A DNA stretch of 64,000 nucleotides, taken from positions 106,290 through 170,289 of the forward strand of contig CAZPYJ010000005.1 of the NCBI GenBank assembly GCA_964590645.1, read 5' to 3'. The notes beneath the pieces were generated by a model. It searched no databases. It saw only the letters and a list, made by a program, of their open reading frames with translations, and was not told the DNA's origin. Made by a program: the position numbers and the translations under genes. The DNA is from JAGNHN01 sp964590645 (GTDB lineage Bacteria > Bacteroidota > Bacteroidia > Bacteroidales > JAGNHN01). Of this stretch, positions 42,548-50,486 are shown piece by piece (positions within the stretch are counted from its first letter, which is position 1; every line of letters begins with the position of its first letter).

Positions 42548-43041
42548 TGAAAGAAAAGAGCATTGCATTGTTGAACAAGGCTGTTGCAGATGAATTGACC
42601 GCAGTACATCAGTATATGTACTTTCATTTCCACTGCGACGATCAGGGCTACGATCTGTTGGCCGGCCTTTTCAAGAAGACGGCCATAGAAGAGATGATTC
42701 ACGTTGAGCGTTTGGCTGAACGCATCCTCTTCCTGGGTGGGGAAGTAGAGATGAAAGTTTCGGAGGATGTAAAACTGATTCATAATGTGAAGGAAATGCT
42801 GGAGCTTGCCACAGCGATGGAGGAGAGCAGCGCCAATGATTATAACCTCTGGGCGAACGAATGTGCGCAGAATGCAGACAGTGCCTCCAAGAAACTCTTT
42901 GAATCGCTGGTAGACGACGAAGAGCGTCATTTTGACCAGTACGATGATGAGATGAACAACCTGAAGAAATTTGGCGATAACTATCTGGCACTGCAATCCA
43001 TTGAGCGAAGCAAGAACATTGCCAGCGGTACTGCCGAGTAG
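42544..43041 (+). CDS. Ferritin-like / bacterioferritin-type protein
   Basis: A 165-residue four-helix-bundle protein. Di-iron ligands are recognisable: ADELTAVHQYMYFHFH (first E), IEEMIHVERLAERI (E-x2-H) and DDEERHFDQYDD (E-x2-H). These match bacterioferritin/Dps-like iron storage or detoxification. A haem-binding Met typical of bacterioferritin cannot be confirmed. It is translationally coupled to the PerR-like gene and followed by a peroxiredoxin. Confidence 0.88.
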   Translation: MMKEKSIALLNKAVADELTAVHQYMYFHFHCDDQGYDLLAGLFKKTAIEEMIHVERLAERILFLGGEVEMKVSEDVKLIHNVKEMLELATAMEESSANDYNLWANECAQNADSASKKLFESLVDDEERHFDQYDDEMNNLKKFGDNYLALQSIERSKNIASGTAE

Positions 43042-43076
43042 TCTAAATCCTTATTAACCACTTAATTCAATACAAA

Positions 43077-43793
43077 ATGGAAGAGAACATTATGCAGCCT
43101 GTTCCGATGCCCCGCATCGGTGATCCGGCTCCGGCTTTCAAGGCCGTCACTACCCAGGGAGACATTAATTTCCCTGAAGATTACAAAGGAAATTGGGTCA
43201 TTCTATTCAGCCATCCGGCCGACTTTACACCCGTGTGCACCTCTGAGTTTATGACCTTTGCCTCAATGGAGGATAAGTTTGAAGAGGCCAACTGCAAGCT
43301 GGTGGGCTTATCGGTGGACGGACTTTACAGCCACATTGCCTGGTTGCGCACCATCAAGGAGAAGATCGAATACAAGGGGATGAAAAATGTGGAGGTGAAG
43401 TTCCCGCTGATCGAGGATATCACGATGGAAGTAGCCAACAAATATGGGATGATCCAGCCCGGCGAAGCCAACACCAAGGCCGTCCGTGCCGTATTCTACA
43501 TTGATCCGAAGGGGACCATCCGCACCATTATTTATTATCCCCTGAGCCTCGGACGGAATTTCGATGAACTCTACCGTGTACTGATCGCCCTCCAGACCGC
43601 CGATGAATTCGGGGTAGCTACGCCTGCCGACTGGCGTCCGGGTGACGACCTGATCGTATCTCCGGCCGGCAATTGCAATACCGCCCAGGACAGGATGGAA
43701 GGCAAAGAAGAAGGCGTAGAATGCCAGGACTGGTTCTTCTGCACCAAAAAACTGGACAAAGAGACCGTTCTGAAAGCAGTATTGAAGAAGTAA
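43077..43793 (+). CDS. Peroxiredoxin (AhpC/Prx6-type)
   Basis: A 238-residue cytoplasmic thiol peroxidase. The peroxidatic Cys is in FSHPADFTPVCTSEF (about 42-56); the Prx6-type C-terminal arm is present (IALQTADEFGVATPADWRPGDDLIV). A further Cys pair in VECQDWFFCTKK near the C-terminus resembles that of archaeal peroxiredoxins and could resolve the sulphenic acid. It is the third gene of the operon behind the palindrome, ended by a good terminator. Confidence 0.95.
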   Translation: MEENIMQPVPMPRIGDPAPAFKAVTTQGDINFPEDYKGNWVILFSHPADFTPVCTSEFMTFASMEDKFEEANCKLVGLSVDGLYSHIAWLRTIKEKIEYKGMKNVEVKFPLIEDITMEVANKYGMIQPGEANTKAVRAVFYIDPKGTIRTIIYYPLSLGRNFDELYRVLIALQTADEFGVATPADWRPGDDLIVSPAGNCNTAQDRMEGKEEGVECQDWFFCTKKLDKETVLKAVLKK

Positions 43794-43811
43794 CATTTTC
43801 TTTTTCAAGTA

Positions 43812-43840
43812 GAAACCACCTCATCCGGGGTGGTTTTTTT
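43812..43840 (+). terminator. Rho-independent terminator after the peroxiredoxin
   Basis: AACCACC pairs with GGTGGTT across a short loop and is followed by T7, 20 nt after the stop codon. Confidence 0.88.
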
Positions 43841-44196
43841 GTGCCCGTATATAACCTTGCTCGCGCGGCTGATGCTGTGCGTAGCCATACCTGTCGGCAG
43901 GAAATCGTCCACGCTACGCACAAAAGAGGCTGCAAAGTTGGCTGGAATGGTTTTTGAATCTGCTCGCGCGCGCCCGAAGAAGAGGAGCGCCAACTGGTAA
44001 ATCCCAGCTGTCCGTAGCGTCCACGCTACGGACCTGCTCATACAGTGGCGCTGTTCGGTTTCCGGCTGAAGCCGCGCGCCAACTAATTTACAAGTCTTTT
44101 CGCCTGAATTTCCCAGCTGTCCGTAGCGTCCACGCTACGGACCTGCTCATACAGTGGCGCTGTTCGGTTACCTGCTGAAGACGCGCGCCAACTGGT
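43841..44196. other. Repeat-rich spacer before nosY
   Basis: No gene is supported. It contains the 50-nt repeat also found at 52409 (43872-43921), runs of CGCGCG-rich text, and most of a 109-nt tandem duplication (44002-44219) with the hairpin GTCCGTAGCG/CGCTACGGAC in each copy. Confidence 0.8.
43872..43922 (+). repeat. 50-nt repeat, first copy (nos left side)
   Basis: ATGCTGTGCGTAGCCATACC, then TGTCGGCAGGAAATCGT, then CCACGCTACGCACA. The ends TGTGCGTAGC and GCTACGCACA pair to form a stem. The other copy is at 52409-52460 in the same orientation and differs at two bases in the spacer. Confidence 0.85.
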
Positions 44197-44219
44197 TTAC
44201 AAGTCTTTTCGCCTGAATT
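44002..44219 (+). repeat. Tandem duplication of 109 nt reaching into nosY
   Basis: TCCCAGCTGTCCGTAGCG at 44002 and at 44111 start two copies of 109 nt, differing at only a few positions. Copy 2 ends inside nosY; its last 23 nt are the final codons of nosY. Copy 1 therefore carries a duplicate of that gene end (44088-44110). Confidence 0.85.
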
Positions 44220-44964
44220 TCCTCAGGGTGAAAAGAAGGGGAAGCACAACCCAGATCGACAGGCTTCCAAAGGCTGCCAGCCAGGCATAAGCCGTACCGA
44301 AAAAACGCTGGAATAATACACCCGATAAGCCCATCAGAGCAGAGGCTTCGGTTTGCATAATGATGAGAATTCGGGTGGTATCCACAGGATTGAGCAGGGT
44401 AAGGAAGAGAACTGGCCGTTCAATCGGGTAGTCAGAGAATTGATACATCAGCAGCAGCAAAAGGCCGTCAAAGATAAAAGCGAAAAATGCCCAGGCCAGC
44501 AGTGCGGCACCCAGTCCACGGGCCTTGTCCTGAATATGCGTGGCAATAAGCAAAGCGAGTGCTGTAAAGATCAGGCTGAGCAGGATGCCTCCACACAGCA
44601 GCAAAAAGCTTCCGGTAACCGGAAAAAACAGCATCAACGGCAAGCCGATTCCTGCCAGAAATGCCAGGGTGAAAGCACTCGCAAGACCGGCATAAAAGCC
44701 CCACAAGAGCGTAGCGCGACGGATGGGCTGGGCCAGAAGCAAAAGGATGAATTCCAGTGCATTGTAATAATAGATAGCGGCGAAGATCATCGTCATCATT
44801 GGAAGCAGGAGCAAACTGACCTGCATCAGGGTCAGCAAGGCCTTTTGGGGATGGCTCTCAATCAGAAATACACCCCAGCCCAGCAAGGATAAAACCAGGA
44901 AGTATGCCAGGATGGCCTTGCTTCTGATCAGGTCGCGCAGGATATGAAGACTGATTCTACCCAT
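44197..44964 (-). CDS. nosY: NosY, ABC permease for nitrous oxide reductase maturation
   Basis: A 255-residue inner-membrane protein with about six hydrophobic segments, starting GRISLHILRDLIRSKAILAYFLVLSLLGWGVF. It forms the NosFY transporter with the ATPase encoded upstream and works with NosD to supply sulphur or copper for the Cu-Z centre of NosZ. The start overlaps the nosF stop by 8 nt. The last eight codons (FRRKDL and adjoining) have been duplicated outside the gene. Last gene of the nos operon. Confidence 0.9.
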   Translation of the reverse strand: MGRISLHILRDLIRSKAILAYFLVLSLLGWGVFLIESHPQKALLTLMQVSLLLLPMMTMIFAAIYYYNALEFILLLLAQPIRRATLLWGFYAGLASAFTLAFLAGIGLPLMLFFPVTGSFLLLCGGILLSLIFTALALLIATHIQDKARGLGAALLAWAFFAFIFDGLLLLLMYQFSDYPIERPVLFLTLLNPVDTTRILIIMQTEASALMGLSGVLFQRFFGTAYAWLAAFGSLSIWVVLPLLFTLRKFRRKDL

Positions 44965-45685
44965 TATATTGGTGTTGTTTTAGCATCGCTACAACCATAC
45001 GGCCAAGCTTGGTCTCTGATGTCCGGGCTTTCAATGTGTCCAGTGAGGCATCGAAGATGACCTCCCCCTCCATCAGATACACAATGTGCTGGCTGATCTC
45101 CTCCAGGTCATTCAAAATATGAGAAGTGGTCAGGATTAATTTCCCTGATTCCCTGGCTTCATTCACCTTGCTTTTCAGGATTTCATTAGAGACAGGATCC
45201 AGGGCTGCCGTAGGTTCATCCAGGATGATGATGGCCGGGTTGAACCAGAATGCCAGTGCGGCGCTCACCTGCTGCCGCATTCCACCGGAAAGGTTGCCCA
45301 GGGGCTTGCCTGCCATTCTTTCAATATCAAAATCACGATACAGGTCGGTGTCATAGTTTTCGGTCTTCACATCCGGGCGCATCTGACGGATCATTGTAAA
45401 TAATTGTGCCACCCTCATCTGCTCAGGGAAACGGCTGATCTGTGGCATATACCCAATCATTCGGCGGTATGAAGGCCCCGCCGTGATGTCTTCCCCATCC
45501 ACCCATACCTTTCCTTTTGTGGGCAGCACCATTCCAAGAATGATCTTGATAAGACTTGTTTTCCCAGAGCCATTCGGTCCGATCAGTGCAATGCTCTGCC
45601 CAGCAGTGAAGTGCAAATGTATGTTCCTGAGCACTTCCTGCCGACCGTAGCTTTTATGTATTTTTTCAATCCGGATCATTGGCAT
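44957..45685 (-). CDS. nosF: NosF, ABC transporter ATPase
   Basis: A 242-residue cytoplasmic ATPase. Walker A GPNGSGKTSLIK (about 35-46), signature NLSGGMRQQ, Walker B AIIILDEPTAALDP and the switch histidine in LTTSHILNDL are all intact. It partners NosY. It overlaps the nosD stop by 20 nt on the same strand, in the usual D-F-Y order; another in-frame ATG at residue 3 would be an alternative start. Confidence 0.95.
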   Translation of the reverse strand: MPMIRIEKIHKSYGRQEVLRNIHLHFTAGQSIALIGPNGSGKTSLIKIILGMVLPTKGKVWVDGEDITAGPSYRRMIGYMPQISRFPEQMRVAQLFTMIRQMRPDVKTENYDTDLYRDFDIERMAGKPLGNLSGGMRQQVSAALAFWFNPAIIILDEPTAALDPVSNEILKSKVNEARESGKLILTTSHILNDLEEISQHIVYLMEGEVIFDASLDTLKARTSETKLGRMVVAMLKQHQYNG

Positions 45686-46922
45686 AAGGGTGCATACGGG
45701 GATTTAAGTCGATAAGGAGTTCGGGTGTAATGGCAGGGAAAAGCTTTTCCCCTGCCATTAGTATATCTACAAAAACGCTGTGCAGCAGCAAATGGGCGGA
45801 GGGGATTTCGTGGGCGATTTTTCCAAAAAGACTCACCGGCCTGTAGGGGACATCTCCTGTACCATCTCGGTCCAAATCATAGCCCCGGTATCCACTCCAG
45901 TAGTTGCGATTAAAAGTATTGTTGCTGAAACGAGAATTGGTAACCACCTCAAAGGTGTTCGATAGGAAGTTGTTCTCCTCCAGTTGGTTATCCAAACAAT
46001 TTCCTTTGATATCGATGGCGGTTCCATTGGCAAGAAATTGATTTTTGCGCATTTTGAGGCGATTGGCTCCTTCGGCAAGGATGGCGATGGTATTATCCTG
46101 AAAATGATTGTATTCAATGCTGCCATCACTGATCTCTTTCAGTAGTAATCCATAGGATGCGCCACCCCAGTTATGCCGGAAAATATTCCGACTCATTGTG
46201 ATATGCCGTGAAAACATCACCGCCACCCCGGTTCCGTTGTGTTCAAAGACATTGTTGCGGTATTCGTCCCGGTTTGAAAACATAAAGTGCAAGCCGTAGC
46301 GAAGATTATGATGACTGTGATTGTCGCGGATATGGCTGTCATCCACAAACTCAAAGTAAATCCCATCCCTGTGCTTGCGAATATGGTTTCCTTCAATCAG
46401 CAGATGGCTGCACTTCCAGGCGTGGATGCCATTCCCGGCAGTGGCTTCTTTCGTTGCATTGCCAGGAATTCGGTTGCCTAACAGGCTTGAATGGCTGGTG
46501 TATTCCAGATAAATACCAAAGAAACAATCCCGGATTAAGTTATCAAGAATACGTACATCTTTTGCCTGACTTACCCGGATCGCGGCGGCTTCCTGAAGAA
46601 AACTGGCTCCCACATTACTCAACTCGAGTCCCTGAACCACAACACTATCTGCCGTTATCAGGATCAAATCCTCTGCTGTTCCGCGGGCATCAAGCACACT
46701 GCCTACCTCTCCCAAAAGGGCTATGGATTTCCGAATATGAATACGGCCTTCATTGTGCACGCCGGGGCCAACAAGGATGCTGTCTCCATCCCGGGCAAGA
46801 TTCAGGGCCTGTTGAATGGAAAGTGCTTTTCCTTCTCCTCCGGCCCGCCATACCTTAGCGAAGCCCCCTTGGGTTGTCAATAGAAAGAGGATCAGATAAA
46901 TGCCTATCAAGGATTGCTTCAT
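45666..46922 (-). CDS. nosD: NosD, periplasmic copper-site maturation protein
   Basis: A 418-residue exported protein with a signal peptide (about 1-22, ending GGFA) and a right-handed beta-helix made of about 20-residue turns, visible as repeated N-x-x-x-G / hydrophobic patterns (IEGNHIRKHRDGIYFEFVDDSHIRDNHSHHN; VAVMFSRHITMSRNIFRHNWGGASYG). This is the carbohydrate-binding/sugar-hydrolase (CASH) fold of NosD. It acts with NosFY to mature NosZ. Its start overlaps the nosL stop by ATGA. Confidence 0.95.
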   Translation of the reverse strand: MKQSLIGIYLILFLLTTQGGFAKVWRAGGEGKALSIQQALNLARDGDSILVGPGVHNEGRIHIRKSIALLGEVGSVLDARGTAEDLILITADSVVVQGLELSNVGASFLQEAAAIRVSQAKDVRILDNLIRDCFFGIYLEYTSHSSLLGNRIPGNATKEATAGNGIHAWKCSHLLIEGNHIRKHRDGIYFEFVDDSHIRDNHSHHNLRYGLHFMFSNRDEYRNNVFEHNGTGVAVMFSRHITMSRNIFRHNWGGASYGLLLKEISDGSIEYNHFQDNTIAILAEGANRLKMRKNQFLANGTAIDIKGNCLDNQLEENNFLSNTFEVVTNSRFSNNTFNRNYWSGYRGYDLDRDGTGDVPYRPVSLFGKIAHEIPSAHLLLHSVFVDILMAGEKLFPAITPELLIDLNPRMHPYANDPD

Positions 46923-47344
46923 TCACCTATCCTTTGTACCACTTCGATCCATTGAATCAACTGTGAATAATACTGTGGGTCCAGCTGATCGCGTGAGCTG
47001 AATGCCACCAGATTGGCCCCCATAGGACTGCGAAAATCAGGAGAGATCAGCCAGTGAAGGGAGTCCACCGGGATGAGTCTTTCAGGTTTATCATAAGCGA
47101 TGGCATATAAGGCGCGCCATTCTGGAGCTTCCTCTGTTAGATGCCGGACCATACACTCTGCTGCATCGTATTTATAAATCCTGCCTTTTTTTGTAATCAT
47201 CTCCGAGCCGAATTTGACATCTGAAATGCTCATCTTACAATAATGGCACTGGTCTTCTCCGAAGTGAATGGGTTCAGGCTTTGGTTGGCAGGCAGAACCC
47301 AACAGCATAGCCGCTGCCAGCAGGCTGATCAAATTGAGCTTCAT
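46919..47344 (-). CDS. nosL: NosL, copper chaperone lipoprotein
   Basis: A 141-residue lipoprotein (lipobox LGSAC, Cys19) with the NosL copper-binding motif CHYCKMSISD at about 33-42 and the conserved KYDAAECMVRHL. NosL delivers Cu(I) to NosZ in the periplasm. It overlaps both neighbours by 4 nt (ATGA), indicating translational coupling. Confidence 0.93.
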   Translation of the reverse strand: MKLNLISLLAAAMLLGSACQPKPEPIHFGEDQCHYCKMSISDVKFGSEMITKKGRIYKYDAAECMVRHLTEEAPEWRALYAIAYDKPERLIPVDSLHWLISPDFRSPMGANLVAFSSRDQLDPQYYSQLIQWIEVVQRIGE

Positions 47345-47943
47345 AGTTTTGTGGATTTGGTTCGGTTATAGAATGCCAGCAATGCCATTCCAATGGGCAA
47401 CCCGAGAAAGAGACTGCCGAGTCCGGGATAGGAGGTGACATAAAAATTAAGCAAATCTTTTTCCCCGAAAAGGGGAGGCATATAGGTCATCCCTTCAATT
47501 TTGATCGGGGCGCTGGGATCCAGATTATGGCCATAATCGTACATCCAGAGATAGAAGTCGTAAATTCCCAGGATTCCCAGAATGATCAGGGTGACAGCCC
47601 AGGCGGCGTATGTCCAGGACTTGTTCAGCAGGATGGATATCCCTCCGAAACCCATTATTGCATAAATGATCAGGGGAAAATAGCGCAGCTCCGGGATGGC
47701 ATCGGGCTCGATGGCTTGCATACCGATGTAGTGGTTCAGGATATTAATATTCTTAATGATATCTCCACCTCCTTCAGATCCCGAAAAACGATTGATCCAG
47801 ATGTTGAGCTGCAACCCACCTGGAAATTGGGGTGCTTCGAGGGTAATGGACCAAAGAGGGAAAAGGAAAACCCCTGCCAGCAGGAGGATTCCTATTCCCA
47901 TCAGCCATCTTGCTTTCTGTTTGTGAAACATTGTGGCTGTCAT
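47341..47943 (-). CDS. Four-helix membrane protein of the nos cluster (NosB-like position)
   Basis: A 200-residue protein with four predicted membrane helices (WLMGIGILLLAGVFLFPLW; LRYFPLIIYAIMGFGGISILL; YAAWAVTLIILGILGIYDFYLWM; PGLGSLFLGLPIGMALLAF). A periplasmic loop holds INILNHYIGMQAI. It lies directly after nosZ, where clade II clusters often carry the membrane protein NosB. That name is inferred from position and topology only; function is not established. It overlaps the nosZ stop by 1 nt (TAATG) and nosL by 4 nt. Confidence 0.6.
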   Translation of the reverse strand: MTATMFHKQKARWLMGIGILLLAGVFLFPLWSITLEAPQFPGGLQLNIWINRFSGSEGGGDIIKNINILNHYIGMQAIEPDAIPELRYFPLIIYAIMGFGGISILLNKSWTYAAWAVTLIILGILGIYDFYLWMYDYGHNLDPSAPIKIEGMTYMPPLFGEKDLLNFYVTSYPGLGSLFLGLPIGMALLAFYNRTKSTKL

Positions 47944-49964
47944 TAACTTTTTCCGGACTCCGCCTTTTTCAGCAACTCCCGTAAACTTTCTTCATCCTGG
48001 TTTTCATTGTTCAGTCCCCACATCAGCTTTACCTCTGAATTGGCAGGAGAGACGCGCACGTATCCGGACATTTCCTGGTGCAGGGCACTGCAGAAGTCGG
48101 TACAATAAAAGGCAAAGACACCTGGCTTTACCGGTTCCCAGCGGAGGGTACGGGTTTGGCCGGGCATAATCAGGAGTTCGGCGTTGCGGGCTCCCTGAAC
48201 GGCAAAACCGTGGGGTACATCCCAATCCTGTTCCAGGTTGGTAAGGTGGAAATAGACCGTATCGCCCATTTTGATGCCTTCAATATTATCCGGAGCCAGG
48301 TGACTGCGGATGGCGGTCATATAGACCCTTACCCTCTTGCCTTCCCGGATCACTTTAGCGTGCTTTTCCCCTTTGGCTGCGTATGGATGGCTGTTATCCT
48401 CAATGCGATAGAATTTTTTGGAATTGGGCTGCACTAGGCTGGCCGGAATGGCCTGAGCGTAGTGTGGTTCTCCCTTGGTAGGGAAGTCGAGCAGCAATTT
48501 CATCTTATCCCCGCTGATGTCGAACAGTTGCGCACTGTGGGCCAGTTCCGGTCCTGTGGGCAGGAAGCGGTCTTTGGTGATCTTGTTCATCGCAAGAAGG
48601 TACTTCCCGTAGGGTTTACGGGTTTCCCCCCCCGGAATCATCAGGTGGCCGGGGGAATAGAAGGTGGACTGGCGATCGAGGATCTGCAAGCTGGCAATAT
48701 CCCATTTTACGACTTCGGAAGAAATGAAGAAGGTGGTGTAGGCATTTCCTTTCCCGTCGAATTCGGTATGCAGGGGACCCAGTCCGGGTTTGGCCAGGAT
48801 GCCGTGCAGTCCGGATTCGTAGTTGATCACCGGAATACCCTCGATCTCGCCATCAAAGTCTTTTTTCTGAATGGCTTCCATCAATTTATCGAAGGAATAA
48901 ATGGACATATCTGCGGAAAGCTTGCCATTCCCCACAATGAATTCACCCGTGGGATCTACATCGCAGCCGTGAGGCGATTTTGGAACCGGGATAAAGTAAA
49001 CCATATCCGGACAGTCCTTTGGATGCAGGATTTGCGTATTGGTCTTTTTATGGGCAGTTACGATGCCGCTATGCTCATCCATCAGATTGTGATAATAGGA
49101 AGTTTTCCTTGCCTCAGCCTTGCCCTGGGCCAGGTATTCTTCCGCTTTCTTCCAGTTCACAATGGCCAGCAGATCCTTGTCCCTTTGGGAAGCATTCACC
49201 TCCAGGAGGGTATAGGCCTGTTCCACATTATAGGTGGTCAGGAAACTCCATCCGTGGGATTTGCCTTTTCCATTGCGTGCCAGGTCATAATTGAAACCCG
49301 GCATTTCGATCTGGAAATGAAGGCTCATTTCTCCATTATCAGGGTTCACCGCTACATAGTTGATCAGGCCCCGAAAATTCTCCTTATAGGTTGATATGGG
49401 GACATCCTTCTGTGGTACCGGTACGCTGAAGCGGGTTCCGGACACCAGATACTCAGAGTTTTCCGTAATGAAGGGTGCGCAATGCAATCCGGCCACATCC
49501 GGAATTTCCAGTATTTCTACGGTTTCGAAAGTACTAAGGTCGATACGGGCGATACGGGGCGTGTTGTTGCCATTGACGAACAACCAGCGGCCATCGAACT
49601 CTCCTTTTGACTGTGAAAGTTCAATGTGATGTGAATCATCCCAGGGAACCATACCATAGGAAGTCATAAACATCGCTTTGGACTCTTCACTGAATCCATA
49701 TCCATTTTCGGGATAGAGCGAGAATACGGGAATTTCCCTGAGCAGCCTTCCTGAGGGGAGGCCATAAGCCGTGATCTGCCCACTGAAGCCGCCGGAAAGA
49801 AAAGCATAGAATTCATCGTATTCCCCCGGGGGAACATATACCTGATTGGCTGCGTTGCCCTTCACGACATAGGTCGCATCTTTCCGAGTGCAACTCATCG
49901 TAGCCAGCAGTATTCCACTAAGAAATACCGCTACAATAATAAAAGTTGTGTGTGTTTTCATCAT
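47943..49964 (-). CDS. nosZ: Nitrous oxide reductase NosZ, clade II
   Basis: A 673-residue periplasmic copper enzyme that reduces N2O to N2. It lacks the twin-arginine signal of clade I; the N-terminus is a Sec-type signal with a possible lipobox (ATMSC). The beta-propeller holds the Cu-Z histidines in HCAPF, DEHSGIVTAHKK, PHGCDVDP and LHTEFDGKGNAY. The C-terminal cupredoxin domain contains the Cu-A motif C-x3-C-x3-H-x2-M in TDFCSALHQEMSGYV (near residue 625) and DVPHGFAV. Genes for the cytochrome c and the membrane protein precede it; nosL, nosD, nosF, nosY follow. Confidence 0.96.
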   Translation of the reverse strand: MMKTHTTFIIVAVFLSGILLATMSCTRKDATYVVKGNAANQVYVPPGEYDEFYAFLSGGFSGQITAYGLPSGRLLREIPVFSLYPENGYGFSEESKAMFMTSYGMVPWDDSHHIELSQSKGEFDGRWLFVNGNNTPRIARIDLSTFETVEILEIPDVAGLHCAPFITENSEYLVSGTRFSVPVPQKDVPISTYKENFRGLINYVAVNPDNGEMSLHFQIEMPGFNYDLARNGKGKSHGWSFLTTYNVEQAYTLLEVNASQRDKDLLAIVNWKKAEEYLAQGKAEARKTSYYHNLMDEHSGIVTAHKKTNTQILHPKDCPDMVYFIPVPKSPHGCDVDPTGEFIVGNGKLSADMSIYSFDKLMEAIQKKDFDGEIEGIPVINYESGLHGILAKPGLGPLHTEFDGKGNAYTTFFISSEVVKWDIASLQILDRQSTFYSPGHLMIPGGETRKPYGKYLLAMNKITKDRFLPTGPELAHSAQLFDISGDKMKLLLDFPTKGEPHYAQAIPASLVQPNSKKFYRIEDNSHPYAAKGEKHAKVIREGKRVRVYMTAIRSHLAPDNIEGIKMGDTVYFHLTNLEQDWDVPHGFAVQGARNAELLIMPGQTRTLRWEPVKPGVFAFYCTDFCSALHQEMSGYVRVSPANSEVKLMWGLNNENQDEESLRELLKKAESGKS

Positions 49965-49970
49965 TTTGGT

Positions 49971-50471
49971 TTATGGATTGATGCCCTTGTCTTTTTCCTG
50001 GGTTTGATCGAGGTCATTTTGCCGGAGGAATTCAAGGATATTCCGCGACTCCTCTGCGCTGACGCCCTGATTTGGCATACGGGTAAGGCATTCCTCCAGC
50101 AGCTTCTGTGCTTCCGGATCTGAATCAAGCATCATATCAACATTGGTAATCATATTCATAATCCACTCCGGCTTGCGCCGGTTGGTTATTCCGGCAAACC
50201 CCGGCCCCACTACCTGCTGGTCGGTGAGCTTGTGACAAGCGGCGCACTTCATCTCATAAATGATTCGCCCCTGATCAATCATTGGTTTTTCCAGCGGATC
50301 GTTAAGCTGGATATCCGAGGCCTTGATCATCCCGGGAGCTTCACTTACTTTTTCTTTTTCGGTCTGCCCCGCCGGAGCGGTTTTGGTTTCTTGCTGGCTG
50401 GTTTCCCTCCCTCCACAGGCAAGAAGCAGGACTGTGGCAATCATCAGGAAGTGATGGCTGAAATGTCGCAT
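49971..50471 (-). CDS. c-type cytochrome lipoprotein, likely electron donor to NosZ
   Basis: A 166-residue lipoprotein (lipobox LLAC, Cys19). The haem-binding motif is CAACH (in YEMKCAACHKLTDQQVVGPG, about 75-95), and the distal Met ligand is probably in CLTRMPNQGV near residue 133. A single haem is expected. It starts directly before nosZ (stop 6 nt from nosZ ATG), similar to the NosC cytochromes of clade II clusters, and probably donates electrons to NosZ. Confidence 0.88.
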   Translation of the reverse strand: MRHFSHHFLMIATVLLLACGGRETSQQETKTAPAGQTEKEKVSEAPGMIKASDIQLNDPLEKPMIDQGRIIYEMKCAACHKLTDQQVVGPGFAGITNRRKPEWIMNMITNVDMMLDSDPEAQKLLEECLTRMPNQGVSAEESRNILEFLRQNDLDQTQEKDKGINP

Positions 50472-50486
50472 AGTGATTGGTTTAGG

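Noticed and set aside
43805..44041. Minus-strand frame with FLPTGMATHSI
   Set aside because: The same peptide text appears in a second frame at 52363-52554; both come from the 50-nt hairpin repeat and are not genes.
48462..49394. A 310-codon plus-strand frame in nosZ
   Set aside because: Antisense to NosZ, whose copper ligands are all present on the minus strand.
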